Source: Sapria himalayana (Eukaryota; Streptophyta; Magnoliopsida; Malpighiales; Rafflesiaceae). From it: 64,000 nucleotides of DNA. The DNA lies in assembly GCA_029783825.1 (NCBI GenBank), contig JAREIK010001461.1, positions 285,808 to 349,807 on the forward strand, read 5' to 3'. Below are positions 1 to 13,163 of this stretch, in pieces. Every line of letters begins with the position of its first letter. Position 1 is the stretch's first letter. Below the pieces are notes generated by a model. That model ran no database searches. It had not been told where the DNA came from and saw only the letters and a list, made by a program, of their open reading frames with translations. Made by a program: the position numbers and the translations under genes.

Positions 1-2487
1 AATAGAAAACTAAAAAATTATAATACCTAAAAATTAATATATATAGAATTCATATAATAATTATATATTTCTATTTTTAAATTAAAACAAATGAATCCAA
101 AATTAAAACCAAATAATCTAGATATACCCAACTATTGGCAGTCTTAACTATAATATCCTAAAAAAGGCAAGTAACTAGAAATTCAAAATTTAACTAGGCC
201 TATTTTCTATTAATAGTTTGATTTTTTTAATAGATCCTTAACATATCTATTTTCATTAGTGATCTAACTTTTAAGTGATTTAAAAAAGTTGAATATTAAA
301 AACTATTTAAAAATTAGCCTTCATGACAATTATAAATATATGATGCTGATTATAGCCATAATATATCATGTATAAGTGTGACAAAATTTCTTAAAATTAG
401 AAATTTGAGTTAGCTATTTAGATTATAGTCAAAAGTTAAAATGATTAACTAAAAGTGAAATCCATTAATAATTAAAATTTAATTATTATTTACTCTGTAT
501 GTGCATCCACATGAATCGATAGTCAATTGGTTATGAGTGTTTCATAAAGAGTCAAATGATGATAATTTAAAATGATGATAGACTTAATATATTTTGTGTT
601 AAGCTAAATTTTGGCAAAATGCCATCTAGAAATAATTAGAAATGAATTTTGTTTGAGTGTTACATAAAGATATTATTACTAGCAACTTAAAATGATATTT
701 AAACTAGTTTTTAATAAACTTACTTGAAACTTGCAAAGACACGCTTTCATATCTAATAATAGTAAATTAATAACTATTTTTGTGATATTATGGTAGAAGA
801 AAAATTGAAGATTACTAAGTGTTAGTGTGTATAGATTGAATACACCAAAAAAATACACACACTCACAAATAGACTAAGGTAAATCCTTCTAATTTTTAAG
901 CCAAATTTAATAACATTAGTGTTAATCATGTATGAAAACTACTTGAGTAAGAGTTAGCCAACTTAATTGTCCAAAGTAAATTCTTATGATTTTTTTTAAA
1001 TACACACTCACACATAGATGATTAACACAATTTTTGTTAAAAGTAAGAGTGTATAGATTGAATGAAAGTTTACGTTCTAATTATAATAGATGATTATCAT
1101 TGCTTGTGAATCCACTGCACCAATTTTTTCTCCATTAGTTTCATTAGGAAACATTACTTTTAACCAAGGCTTGTGTATTCACTACACTAATTTATTCTAG
1201 AACAATTTAATTAAAAGAAAATCATATATTTTCTGGTGTATTATTCAAAAAAGTATACAAATGATGGAAGTTTTGACTATTTATTAGCTTGTGTTAGAGC
1301 TAATATTTTGGGTTAAGCCAAAATATTTATTATTTTAATTTGGCTTAATATTTATTATTTTAATTGGAAATTAAGTTAGGTAAATCTAATATCTCAGAGA
1401 GTTTGGTTGCTCACATTGATTTAGTAGGCTAAAAATACTCAACCTAGATCTTTGTTGCTCATTTAATTGGCTATTAAATGAGCAATGATATTAGTGACTA
1501 GAATCATACATGTTAAAGAATGAGCTTGGAATTTTAAAATTCATACATCTGTTGGTCAAAACAATGGATCATCATTTTGAGAATGTGGTAGGGTTTAACA
1601 ACAAGATGATGAACTTATCTAACTCATCTTTCAATTCTTCACATGAAGTAATTTAACTAAGTTTTTTTTTGATTTGTGATTTCTTAATGGTCAGTGTGAG
1701 CTTGGCATCATGTTCCATTTGAAAAAGGCACATTTTATGTTGGATTAGATGGTCATGAATGGTGCATCGTGGAGACGAATAAGTCTAATATCCTCATCCC
1801 AATCCAACTGATGGAGAAATCATCATGATAATGTTTTATGCTAACTAATGTACTATTTCAATTCATTTTCATGCATATAATGGATGAATTTCATGTGTTC
1901 ATGGGCTTAATGTGTATGTGTCATTCAAATTTAATTTATAATAAATGATAAAAATAGAATATGAATTATGATTGTTCTTGCTCTCAAATTTCATAACATT
2001 TTCCTTAGCAAATCTTCCATGGAATAAGTTTATATCTTTGATAATTATCTTATTTTTTTATAGCTTTCACCCTTAGGCTCTTTTATGGTTCAAACAACAA
2101 GTTGAACAATGACTCTTCTTAACCAACATTTGAGTGTTTCTTTCACTAAGAAAAATTATTCTTTTTTTTTATTTTTTTAAAGTTCTAATGGTCAGGGTTA
2201 TGATATCACGTTTGAAAGTAAAAATGGAATAACGTGACTTTATTAACCATGATTCGTGATTAAATATAACCCATGAGATTGGAGCACCTTGAACACTATG
2301 AGAAACTCATTGACTGAACTATATACAAACTAGAGTATATCTCAACAAAAAAAACATAATCAAGCATTTTATTTTTTTATCCGTGACAACTACTAGATTA
2401 ACGCACAATCCAAAATTGTCTTCTTTCTTCTTAATAAAAAATTGTAGCTGCTAATTGTTGTTTGGACCATTTAAATATCTTTTATAG
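1..2487. other. AT-rich region without recognised genes
   Basis: No open frame of meaningful length and no family motif were recognised. The sequence is AT-rich with scattered short repeats. For example, a phrase containing GTGTATAGATTGAAT occurs near 829 and again near 1049, each close to an ACACACTCACA stretch. This suggests decayed repeat DNA. Nothing here supports a functional call. Confidence 0.5.
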
Positions 2488-2955
2488 ATGACTTTACTTT
2501 CAAGAATACATCACAGAAACTTAGTGCAATTCATTGGATATTGTCAAAAGAGAGGCAATATGCTTGTTTATGAGTTAGTGCACAATGCAACATTGATGGA
2601 GCAAATTTATGGTAACTAAAATCTTATATAAAGTACAATGATATCAACTGAGGTAGTCATTAATGCATGTAACATTGATAGGCCAGTTCACAAATGGAGA
2701 AAGTATTAATTGGATCAAGTAGCTCGAGATTGCAGAAGTTGCAGCAAAAAGATGTTTTGTAAAGTTCTTATCAGTGTTTGATTTATTTTGCAAGCATATG
2801 CTGTTAGATAAATTATATTATTTGCCTTTTCAAGGATTGAGTTTCTTCATATGGTCCATGTTCGTGCAATTATTCACAAGGATTTAAAAACAAGAAATAC
2901 TCTTTTTGATAAAGATATAAGAGACATTGCGAATATGCTGCTGCATTTCTTGCTG
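2488..2955 (+). pseudogene. LRR receptor-like kinase fragment, three decayed exons
   Basis: Three pieces read as consecutive exons of the kinase domain of a plant leucine-rich-repeat receptor-like kinase, closest in my reading to the At1g67720 type. Exon 1 (2488-2611) gives SRIHHRNLVQFIGYC and LVYELVHNATL, kinase subdomains III-V, and ends at a GT donor. Exon 2 (about 2697-2752) gives ESINWIK, a stop, then LEIAEVAAKR. Exon 3 (2835-2955) gives AIIHKDLKTRN, which is the catalytic loop with HRD changed to HKD, and ends at GTAAGC. The nucleotide-binding loop upstream and the DFG motif downstream are absent, and one stop interrupts exon 2. Families of this type are plasma-membrane receptors that phosphorylate Ser/Thr. 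This copy cannot be active. Retained intron borders indicate a genomic fragment, not a retrocopy. The exact parent gene is inferred. Confidence 0.82.
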
Positions 2956-4830
2956 GTAAGCTAAATATTCGTGATTTCATTTAACTAGTAAAAGCCTATT
3001 TTTTTAAGTAGTAGCTAGTAGTGAGGATGGCCCCTTCTTTTTTTAATGTTACATCTTAAAAGAAATAATAACCATAGAATGTTGATTTATTCTTATCCCA
3101 TTGCAAATGTGATGAGTAAAAAATTGTAGAATGTTCATAAAATAAACATTTCTTACTTTTAAAAATTATTTTTGTTCCCATTAATTGTATTTTACTAATG
3201 ATTTATTTTTTGATATTCAGTCTCACTTCCATGGTCATTATATGACCATGGAAAATTGAACCATCGTGGGAGACAAAAAGGCAGATTCAACTCCATCACA
3301 ATCAAAACCTTTGATACTACTATTATCCTTCTTGAATAAATGGCAAAAAAAATATGCACTTTGCAAATGTAAGAAAGAAAAAAAATATGGTTAAGAATGT
3401 TCTAACTATTTTCCAGAATGTGGCTTAGTGTTAGTGGGTGCATGGTCCAGCTGGCAACGATGCCATAAGATGTGGTGCCGTGGATGCACAGCCATGGTGC
3501 AGTGTGTGCAACATGTGGGTTGTGTTCATTGTGTTCTTTTTTTATATGTATCCAAAAGAGTGATTTTCCAAGTAGAATCAAGCGGGTAAAAATTGTATAG
3601 TTGTTATGAAAGTGGCCACATCTTTCGTGGTTCCATAACTATTTTACTACTACAATAAATGTAAAAAGTTAAGTGTGTAATGAAAAATATTATATTTAAT
3701 TTATTTATATCTAGCATAGTTTTTTATTTTCTATTTTATCACATGAACTTGTGGAGGAAGATGTGTTGTTGGATTGTTGTTTCTCTATAAAAACTCTTGA
3801 TTGATGCTAATCTTGATTGTTTATGATGTAGAGAAAGAGAGAGGGAGATTAATTGCTCGCTACATGTTTATGATGGAGGAGGAAGTGCTTGAGATATGAG
3901 TTGTAGATTAGGAAGAAGCGACGGGGCTAGAATCTAATACGTGTAATGACTGCGGTGCTTGTGAAATCCCAAAAAAATGAAAGAATAAATAATATGATTT
4001 TGTTTCTAGAAAAAAATGGGCAAAATAGTAATTTTGTAATAAAAAATAAGCTAAAAATTTTAGAACACTAATGATAAAATGGATTTCATTATTGAATTCA
4101 GTTTAGAAAATATAACTATAGTAACAAATTTCATCAAATTTTGAGGAAATCAGAGTTTAATTTTTTTTTTATTTATTTAAATAATTATTGGAATAAATAA
4201 ATAAATTAAAAAATGAAAATAAAATAGAAACAGAAGACTGCACCACGATGTCATCACGTGGCCGCACCTTGCGCGGTCATGTGTAAAAAAAATTATAATA
4301 ATAATAAATTTTTTAATAAATTGAAATAAAATAAATTAAATGCCAGGAATCTAGAAAACGAGATGATGCTTGACGAGGAAAGAAAAATAAAAATATGCTT
4401 CTGGAGAGAGAGAGAGAGAGAGATATCACTATGCAAAGGAAAAAATATAAATAATTTATTGATTTTATTTTGATCGTAATAGATTATTATGGACTTGGAA
4501 TAGAATAGTCTAAGAACTAAAATTGCTCTACACGACAAGATCTTCAGTTTGATATCAAAATTATAAAGTTTTCATGAAATTTTACAGGAAGTAGTGGTTT
4601 TCTCCGATCAGAATTTCTTTCTATTTAAAGGACACAAATGAGCATGTTTTATATTTCAATTTGAATTATTAAAAATATTATTGAAAATGGTAAATTGATG
4701 AAAAGTTTCTATATTTTGTTTAGTAAAATTTAGTGTAGGTGAATTGGGTTTGGATTGTTGTGGTTGTGTCTGAAATATGATTTAATCATAAATGAGATAA
4801 TAATATTTCATATGCACAGAAACATTCCAT
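2956..4830. other. AT-rich intergenic DNA, no gene recognised
   Basis: No conserved coding pattern was recognised. A somewhat GC-richer stretch near 3410-3530 and another near 4240-4285 have no readable long frame. A GA dinucleotide run lies at 4402-4421. Confidence 0.45.
4402..4421. repeat. (GA)n microsatellite
   Basis: About ten uninterrupted GA dinucleotides. It explains the SLSLSL run in the short minus-strand frame across it, which is not a gene. Confidence 0.9.
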
Positions 4831-5032
4831 ATAAATGAGTGGGTGCATTATATATATATATATATATATATATAGGTATATGGATTGCATTTGGCAAAAT
4901 CAAATTGGGATAATGCCGATACTGAGTTACGCGGTATTTTTCTGGAGCATGACTAATATAAATTTGCAAACTCGAATTGAGACAACGTCTAAGCTGAGTT
5001 ACATGGTGGTTTTTTGAAAATATCTAAGTAAA

Positions 5033-5184
5033 AAAAATATTTTGTCAGAAAATGTCCAATATGTTTTTCGGAGGAGGTCCATATTTCTCTGAGTAAATCT
5101 AAGAAAATTATATTTTGTTCGGAGAAATATCCAATAAGTTTTTCGGAGGAGGCCCATATTTTTTGGAATAATTTCAAAAAATAA
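5033..5184. repeat. Two-copy tandem repeat, about 76 bp
   Basis: Two adjacent units share the phrase GTTTTTCGGAGGAGG, followed by TCCATATTT or CCCATATTT. The first starts near 5042 and the second near 5118. An AT dinucleotide run at 4848-4874 precedes it. The short frames on either strand are by-products of the duplication. Confidence 0.75.
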
Positions 5185-5780
5185 ATATTTTTATAGATAT
5201 ATATACATATATATACACCTATATATATATAATATGTCACACTTGGCTTCGGCATGTGTAAGGGAGTCAATGAGACTCAGGAATATGGGCATATAAACAT
5301 TTCATCCATAATTGCATTCATATAAACATTATACTTGAGTGAGTATTGATATTATCCATGATGTTTTACATGCAATTAGAAAGGGAGTAGCCTTGTAGGA
5401 GTTTACTTCTATTGAGCTTTGCTCACTCCGTTGCGGGACCTCTTTCAGGTACAGGTTCAAGATAGATTACAGATCCATATGTGAGACCACACATGTGAAT
5501 AGAAGCTAGTTGTGGCTTGAATAATAGACTATGTGTTTTAATTCCGCTGAGCAAATAAAATGGAAAAAATGTATGGTACATTTAGAAAATTTTATTTTAT
5601 TACACATTATATTTTATGATGGAATGGAATGGGACCCCATTGGATGGGGTGTCATAGTGCTGCCTTCAAAAATTGCTCGTTTGGAATGACACGTGCATGG
5701 TTATTTACTGGAGGTGCACTTGCAGTGTCATCTCTCTTTGTTTTGCTTTTCTTATGGTTGTTTTTCCTAGTTATTTAGGT
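5185..5780 (+). other. Unrecognised repeat-like DNA, possibly an LTR piece
   Basis: The stretch near 5405-5520 reads TTGAGCTTTGCTCACTCC, then a GC-richer segment with CAGGTACAGG. It resembles wording seen in plant LTRs of Ty3-type elements, but I see no primer-binding site, polypurine tract or coding domain. This is a weak suggestion. No gene is supported. Confidence 0.25.
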
Positions 5781-6033
5781 TTTTTTTGTAGTGGATGCTG
5801 GTGTTAGTTGCTCAACTACAAAAATAATGGTGCATGATGGACAGGCAAAGCTCCCTTCTTTTTCTACCATTTTGCTCCATTTGTTCACCCAACTGATTCT
5901 CATTTGATTTTGCTTCTCCCCTCTGTGTTTCACCTTACATTGGGTGTCCATTATTTCTATGTGTTAGTATTCTTGTTTAAAAAAAATAAGTTGATAATTG
6001 GTTTGTGTATCTTTATATATCTCTATTCAATTG

Positions 6034-6288
6034 ATGGCATCATCTCATTTTGCTAGGTTTGAGTTGTTGGATATGGTGAAGAAATATTCATCTTCGTTAG
6101 GGAAACATGGGACACACAAGTGTGGTATCTCGGAATTATAAATTGAGTTAGCTAATGGGGTCAGAGTCAGACGCTTGGGGGCTCCAACGAGTGTCTTGAT
6201 CCTTTATACTAAAGAAAAGAACATGGTGCTGGACTCGAACCTGGGAACCCATCTTCAGAAAATACTACATGAATTGATTTCTGATTGA
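6034..6288 (+). pseudogene. Accessory ORF of CACTA A, conserved in D
   Basis: An 85-codon frame starting MASSHFARFELLDMVKK, with one internal TAA after CGISEL, then IELANGVRVRRLGAPTSV and KEKNMVLDSN. The same frame, with the same spacing and stops at the same place, occurs in element D on the minus strand (50626-50886). There it reads APVSVLILNIEGKNMVLDQ. A following exon in A (about 6517-6580, KCLKLRDKFVV) also has a counterpart in D. The family is unknown to me and no catalytic motif is visible. It lies upstream of the Transposase_24 remnant, so it could be a captured host exon or a lineage-specific transposon gene. The retained spacing over two copies shows common descent. The shared stop suggests it was already broken, or spliced, before the copies separated. 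Confidence 0.55.
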
Positions 6289-6582
6289 ATGCTGGTTCTT
6301 ATTTTTGTATTTGTTTCCAATTAATTCTTCTAGTACAGTATTATTTAATTAGTTTTTTGGTTTGTAATTTTGTTGATTAGTTTTCTCTATTATTTTTTGT
6401 TTCATAATTATACTTCATCTTCTCCGTAAAAAACGCAAGCCTCTTTTTGCATTTGTAGACGAATCATCGATTAAGGACTAGAACATGCTTGATGATAATT
6501 AATGTTTTGTATATGCAGCCCCTAAAAAGAATGAAAAGGTAATGATAAAGTGCTTGAAATTGAGAGATAAATTTGTTGTGGA

Positions 6583-7058
6583 AAGAGGTGTCAAAATAGG
6601 TTGCACCGTGTTGGCCCGATCTAGGGTTTTTAGGCCCAATCAGGCTGGCATGCTATGCTAGGCATAGCACGGGCCCATGGCCCAAAATCTACCCTGGTTT
6701 GGGTTGGTTCGACTTGGTTTGGGTCGGCTAGTTCAGGTATGGGTGGCAATTTTTTAAAAAAAAATTAGGGTTTTGGCACACGACACCCTCACCCGTCGAG
6801 CCTCGCCAAGCCTCACCCGTCGGGTTTCGGCTCATCATCCCTTCCATAATGACCATGCTTAGTGCATGGTAATCAGGTGTCATGCCTGGTACAACACACG
6901 AGCTGAATCCCTCGGACTGACACGCCACTATTAGTACCTAGGTTGTGCCCAGTACGGGCCTTGGCATGATATTATATCGTGTCATGTCGATCTAGGCACA
7001 GCTGAACCATGCTAGGCCCGGGCCAGGCCCGGGCTGGCCCGATCCATTTGACACCTAT
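6583..7058. mobile_element. Non-autonomous hAT-like element, GC-rich
   Basis: The ends are near-inverted: AAGAGGTGTCAAA on the left and TTTGACACCTAT on the right. Between them lies a GC-rich body with GGCCCG and GGGCCAGGCCCGGG blocks, unlike the AT-rich surroundings. The homologous site in element D (minus strand near 50350) lacks the insert and reads continuously through AAACTTGTTGTATATGC, so this is a true insertion. A degraded 8-bp duplication (TGTTGTGG / AGTTGTAG) fits hAT. No transposase is encoded. The family call rests on the termini and duplication length only. Confidence 0.7.
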
Positions 7059-7199
7059 AGTTGTAGATGCTTTAGCTGATGGATCTGGTCAACCATCCCA
7101 TCTAAAAATTAAGAAATATTTTCCTTCACATGTGTTTGCTTTTGTTTTGTGTTTAGAGTGTGTCTTTCATAAGTTTATTATATTGTGGCTTTGATTCGT

Positions 7200-7385
7200 G
7201 ATTTCAATGTTGATGATAATGTTGTTGAGGAAGTTCAAAAAAATTTTTCTAAGCAATACCAGATGCAATACAATAGTAGATATCCTATATTGAGTTACAG
7301 TTAGCAGCCTTGATGAGACAGAAAGCACATAGAGTCCCAATAGAGAAACCACACATGAGAGCCTAACACAAATGCATCGGCTAAT
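7200..7385 (+). pseudogene. Transposase_24 C-terminal remnant of CACTA A
   Basis: The stretch reads as NVVEEVQKNFSKQYQ, followed by a segment that aligns base for base in long patches with 31425-31570 of element B (CAATAGTAGATATCCTATAT against CAATAGTAGATGTCCTATAT). It is therefore the tail of the TNPA-side gene. Several stops are present. It sits about 540 bp before the 3' terminus, the same relative place as in D (minus strand, 50020-50160). Non-functional. Confidence 0.7.
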
Positions 7386-7860
7386 GATAAGGATGATGAT
7401 TTTGTTTTAAAAGATTATATAACATTGTTATATTTTTGTTTTCACTATAAATTATTGATTCATAATAATTTTTGAAGTATTTTTGGGTTTAATTAATTAT
7501 AAAAATAGTTTATAATATATATTTTTTATTCAATTTAATATAACATTTTAAAATATGTAATAAAATTTTTTATAAAAAAATAAAATTGTGAAAATAGCTT
7601 TGGAATGAAAATAGATAGAGATTTTTTCCATGCTAATTTAGCTAGAGATTTTGTTGTACATATTCCGTGGAAAAATATTAATTACTATTCTTAATTATGA
7701 TTAAAATTAGAAAGGGAAAAAATATAATAAGCTAGGGAATTTCCATCATTAAATAATTTGATAGAAAATATTTTTTCTCATAAATATTTTATGACGTACA
7801 TTTTAGCTTGAAATAATTTATGTCGTTAATTTGTCATTAATCGATCATTATTATATTTTA
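7386..7860. other. 3' non-coding part of CACTA A
   Basis: AT-rich sequence without frames, leading into subterminal GCTAGGGAA/GCTAGAGA motifs near 7640 and 7733. Such motifs recur in all the CACTA ends of this window. Confidence 0.55.
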
Positions 7861-7923
7861 GCGATAGAAAAGCCCATAAAGCTAGTGAAATTTCACAAGC
7901 TATTTGAGCTTTTTCTTCTAGTG

Positions 7924-8792
7924 AGACAAAAAGATAGACAAGTAGATAGAAAGATTGATAGGAAAACATATAGATAGATAGATAGATAGTTAAATATATA
8001 GATAGATAGTCAGGTAGATAGAAAAATAGATAGACAGATAGAAGGATAGATAGACATATAGAAAGAAAGATAGATAGATAAATAAATAAAAAGATATATA
8101 TATAGATAGATAGACATATTAATAGATAATAAGAAATATAAACCTATAGATAGATAGATCGATAGAAAGATTGATAAGCAACTATATAGAAAGGTAGAAT
8201 GACAAATAGATAGACAGACAGACAGATATATAGATAGATAGATAGACATATAGATTAATATATAGATAGACAAATGGTAGACAAATAGATAGACAGATAA
8301 ATATATATAATGAAGATAGATAGATAGATATAAAGATAGACAATTACACTAATAGATTGATAGACAGACATACAAACAAATAAACATATATACAGATTGT
8401 CAAATAGATATATAGATAGACAGATAAAAAGTTAGGTAGATAGATAGACAAATAGATATACAAATAGATAGATAGATAGATAGACAGATAAATTAATAGA
8501 CAGATAGATAGATTGATTGACTGATAGACAAATTGATAGACATCTAGATAGATTGATTGATATGCAGATTGAAAGACAGATAAATTGATTGATTGATATA
8601 CATATAGATAGACAAAAAGATAGATAGATAGATAGATAGATATACAAATAGATAGACAGATTAAACATACAGACAGACATATAGATAGATAGATAGATAA
8701 AAAAATTATTAGACAGGCAGACAAATAGATAGAAAGATAGTTAGATAGATAGAAAAGAAGATAGATAGATAGATAGATAGACAAACAGATAA

Positions 8793-8823
<31 letters not shown>

Positions 8824-8940
8824 AAATGTTTGATAGATAGATACACAGGTAAATAAACAAATAGATAGCTAGAAAAATAGATAGATAGATAGATAGACAA
8901 ATAGATATACAAATTTATATACGAAAAGATAAATATATAA

Positions 8941-8979
<39 letters not shown>

Positions 8980-11900
8980 TATAGATAGATAGATAGATAG
9001 AGAGCCAGATAGATAGACATATATATAGACTAATTGATAGCCATATAGATAGATAGTTGAGAGATGGATAGATAGATAGAAAGATAAAAAAATGTTCGAC
9101 AGCTAGATAAACTAGATAGATAGGCAAATTAATAGACCAATAGATAGATAGAAAGGTAGATAGACATAAAGATTCAAAGAATGATAGATAGAAAGATAGA
9201 TAGATAGACAAACATATAGATAGATATTTTGATTGATTGATTGACAAATAGATAGACAGATAGATAGATAGATAGATAGATAGATAAACAGATAAAATTT
9301 AATAGATTGATAGAAAGATATGTATACAAATAGATAGATAAATAGATAGATATATATATATATATATATATACACATTTTGATTGACTAGTCGATACATA
9401 GATAGTTTGATCGATAGATATACATATAGATAGATAATAAGAAAGTTAAACTTATAGATAGATAGATTGATAGATTAATTGATTGATAGAAAAATAGATA
9501 GGAATGTAGATTGACAGATAGATAGATAGATAGATAGATAGATAAATAGATAGATTAAAAAATCGATAGATAGATGGATAGAAAAACAAATAAATAGATA
9601 GATATAATGATAGATAGATAGACATAGAGACGGATGGATAGATAGATAGATTGATTATTAGACAGACATACATACAGATAGATAAATATACAAACAGATA
9701 GAGATATATAGATAGATATGTAAATAGTTTAGTAGACAGATATATAGATAAATAGATAAGCAAATAGATAGATAGATAGATAGATTGATTGATTGATTGA
9801 AAGAGAGGTAGATAGACAGATAGATAGATTAATAGATAATTTAATAAATAGATTGATACATAGATTGATAGAAATATTGATAGATAACTGGATAGATTTA
9901 TTGATATGAAGATTGGAAGATAGATAGATTAATCGATAGACATATAGATAGATAAATACATAGATAAATAGATAGATAAACATATAGATATACAAATAGA
10001 TAGACAAATAGATAGACAGATAGAAAGATAGATTATCAGATAGATAGATAGATAGACAAACAGACAGACAGACAGATAGATAGATAAAAAGATAGATAGA
10101 CAGATAGATAGACATATTAATAGATTAGTTTATAGATAGATAGTTAGATAGATAGATAGACATATATATAGATAATAAGAAAGATAAACTTATAGATAGA
10201 TAGATCGATAGAAAGATTAATAGGAAAATATATAGAAAGGTAGAATTACAGATAGTCAGACAGACAGACAACAAAAATAGATAGACATATAGATTAATAG
10301 ATAGATAGACAAATGGTAGACAAATAGATATACAGATAAATAGATATAATGAAGATAGATAGATAGATAGATATGGAGATACACAGATACACAAATAGAT
10401 TGATAGACATACAAACATAAAAAGAAATATATATACCGATAGTCAAATAGATATATAGATAGACAGATAAAAAGTTTGGTAGATAGATAGACAAATAGAT
10501 ATACTAATAGATAGATAGATAGATTAATAGACAAATTGATTGATTGATTGATAGACTGATAGACAAATTGATAGACATCGAGATAGATAGATTGATATGT
10601 ATAGATAGATTAATTGATTGATAGACAAATTGATAGAAATGTAGATTGACAGATATTTAGATAGACATATGATAGATAGATAGATAGATAGATAAATAGA
10701 TATATAGATAGATTAAAAAATAGATAGATAGATATAAAAATAAATAGTCGAATAGATAGATATAATGATAGATAGATAGATAGACATAGAGACAGATGCA
10801 TAGATAGATAGATTGATATACAGACATACATACAGATAGATAAATATACAGACAGATTGAGAGATATATAGATAGATATGTAAATAGTTTAGTAGACAGA
10901 TATATTCATAAATAGATATGAAAATATATAGATAGATTGATTAATTGAAAGATAGGTAGAAAGAGATAGGTAGATAGGTAGATTAATAGATTGTTTAATA
11001 AATAGATTGATACAAAAATTTATAGATAATTGGATAGATTTATTGATATGAAGATTGGTAGATAGATAGATAGATTGATTAATTGACATATAGATAGATA
11101 AAAACATAGATAGATAGATAGATAAACAGATAGATATACAAATAGATAGACAAATAGATAGATAGATAGATTATCAAATAGATAGATAGATAGACAAACA
11201 GACTGACAGATAGATAGATTATTTGACAGACAGATAGATTGATTGATAGATGACAGATAGTTCGATAGAAAAATTGATAGATAGATATATAGAAAAATAG
11301 ATATAAAGAAAAAAAGGTAGATATATAGATTGACATATAAATATATAGATTTAAATACAAAATGATAGATAGATAAATAGATATATAGATAGACAGATAT
11401 ATAGACTAATAGATGTCGAGATATATAGATTAATAAATAGATAGATAAATAGATAGACTGATAGATAGATAGATAGACTAATATATAGATAGATAAATAG
11501 ATAGTTATTAGATAGATAAATAGATAGATAGATAGATAAGACAAAATGATAGAGAAATAGTTATACAAATAGACGATAGATAAAAAGATAAATAGATTAA
11601 TAGACTAATAGATAGATAGAAAGATAGATAGATAAATGGATACACACAATGATAGAGAAATAGGTGGAAAAATTGATATATAGATGATTGATTAACAAAT
11701 AGATAGACAAATAGATAGATTGATCAATAGACAAATTAAATATGACAGTGTGATAGAAAGATCGATATACACATAGATAAATAGATAGACAGATAGATAG
11801 AGATATAGATATACAAATAGACAGATAGATAGATAAATTAATAGAAAGATAGATAGCATAGACAGATAGATAATTAACCAGATAGACAGATAGATAAACA

Positions 11901-13131
11901 AAATGATAAATAGATAAATAAACAATATATATATATCAATAGATAGATAGATAGATAAATAGTTAGATAGATAGATAGATATATTGATAGATATATAGAT
12001 ATATATATATAGATAAATTGATTGATAGACAGATTGAAAGATAAATAGATTATAGATAGATAAATAGATTCATGGATAGTTAGATATATAGATATATAGA
12101 TAGATATACTAAAAGATAAACATATAGATAGATAGATAAACACAAAGTTACGTAGATAAATAGACAAATATATAACCAGATAAATGGACAAATAGATAGA
12201 CTGATAGACATATAGATAGATAGATAGTTTGATAGAGAGTCGAATAGAAAGAATTATAGATAGCTAGATTGATAATTAGATAGATAGATATATAGATAGA
12301 CAAATAGATAATAGATAGTTAGATAGATAGATAGACACATAGATAAACATATTGATAAACAAGTCGATAGATAGATAGTTAAATGGATATATAAATAGAT
12401 AGTTTAAAATATAATTCTATAGATAGACAGATAGATAGACAAATTGATAGATAGATAAATAGAATGATAGGTAGATAGATAGATAGATAGTTAGTTAGTT
12501 AGTCAGTTATATAAATAGACAGATAGAAAGATTGTTTTATGGATAGATAGTCAAATAGAAAGATAAATAGATAGATAGATAGATAGAAATATATATAGAT
12601 AGATTGAAAGATAGATTAATAGAGTTAGATATAAACAAATTGATAGATTGATTGATAGAAAAATAGATAGATAAATTGATAATCACATAGATAGATGGAT
12701 TTATAGGTAGATTGAAAGACATATAGATTGATTGATTGATAGTAGACATATAGATAGATAAATAGATATATAGATAGTTAGATAGATAATTAAATAGACA
12801 GATAGATATATAGATAAATAAATAGATTTTTAGATAGTTTGATAATGAGATAGATAGACATATAGATAGCTAGCTAGATATATAGATTAATAGATAGACT
12901 GATAGTTAGACATATGGATAGTCAGATAGATAGATAGTGAGATAGATAGAAAGATATATTGATTGATAGATAGAAATATTGATAGACAGATAGATAGAAA
13001 GATAGATGGTCAGATAGATAAAAGATTGATAGATAGATAAAGAAATAAATTGACAGACAGACAAACATATAGATAGTTAGATTGATAGATAGATATAAAG
13101 ATAGAATAATTGATAAACAGATAGATAGACT

Positions 13132-13163
<32 letters not shown>

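Larger units (their letters stand above)
5820..7923 (+). mobile_element. CACTA element A, 3' part with right terminus
   Basis: The right end is TTTTTCTTCTAGTG at 7910-7923, the complement of a CACTA terminus. It is preceded by subterminal phrases such as AAAGCTAGTGAAATTTCAC. The inverse of this end matches the terminus of element D at 49499 closely, including the AAGCCC..GGGCTTTT hairpin-like pair. Inside are an accessory ORF (6034-6288), a second exon near 6517-6580 continued after an hAT insertion, and at 7200-7380 the decayed C-terminal segment of a Transposase_24 gene, recognisable by alignment with 31425-31570. The left end of A is not in view, so the start given is where similarity to D begins. 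The element is defective: no TNP2 domain is present. Confidence 0.8.

Noticed and set aside
5778..5794. TTTTTTTTGTAGTG near 5781-5794 as another CACTA right end
   Set aside because: No subterminal motifs precede it, and similarity to D begins across this point, so chance is more likely.
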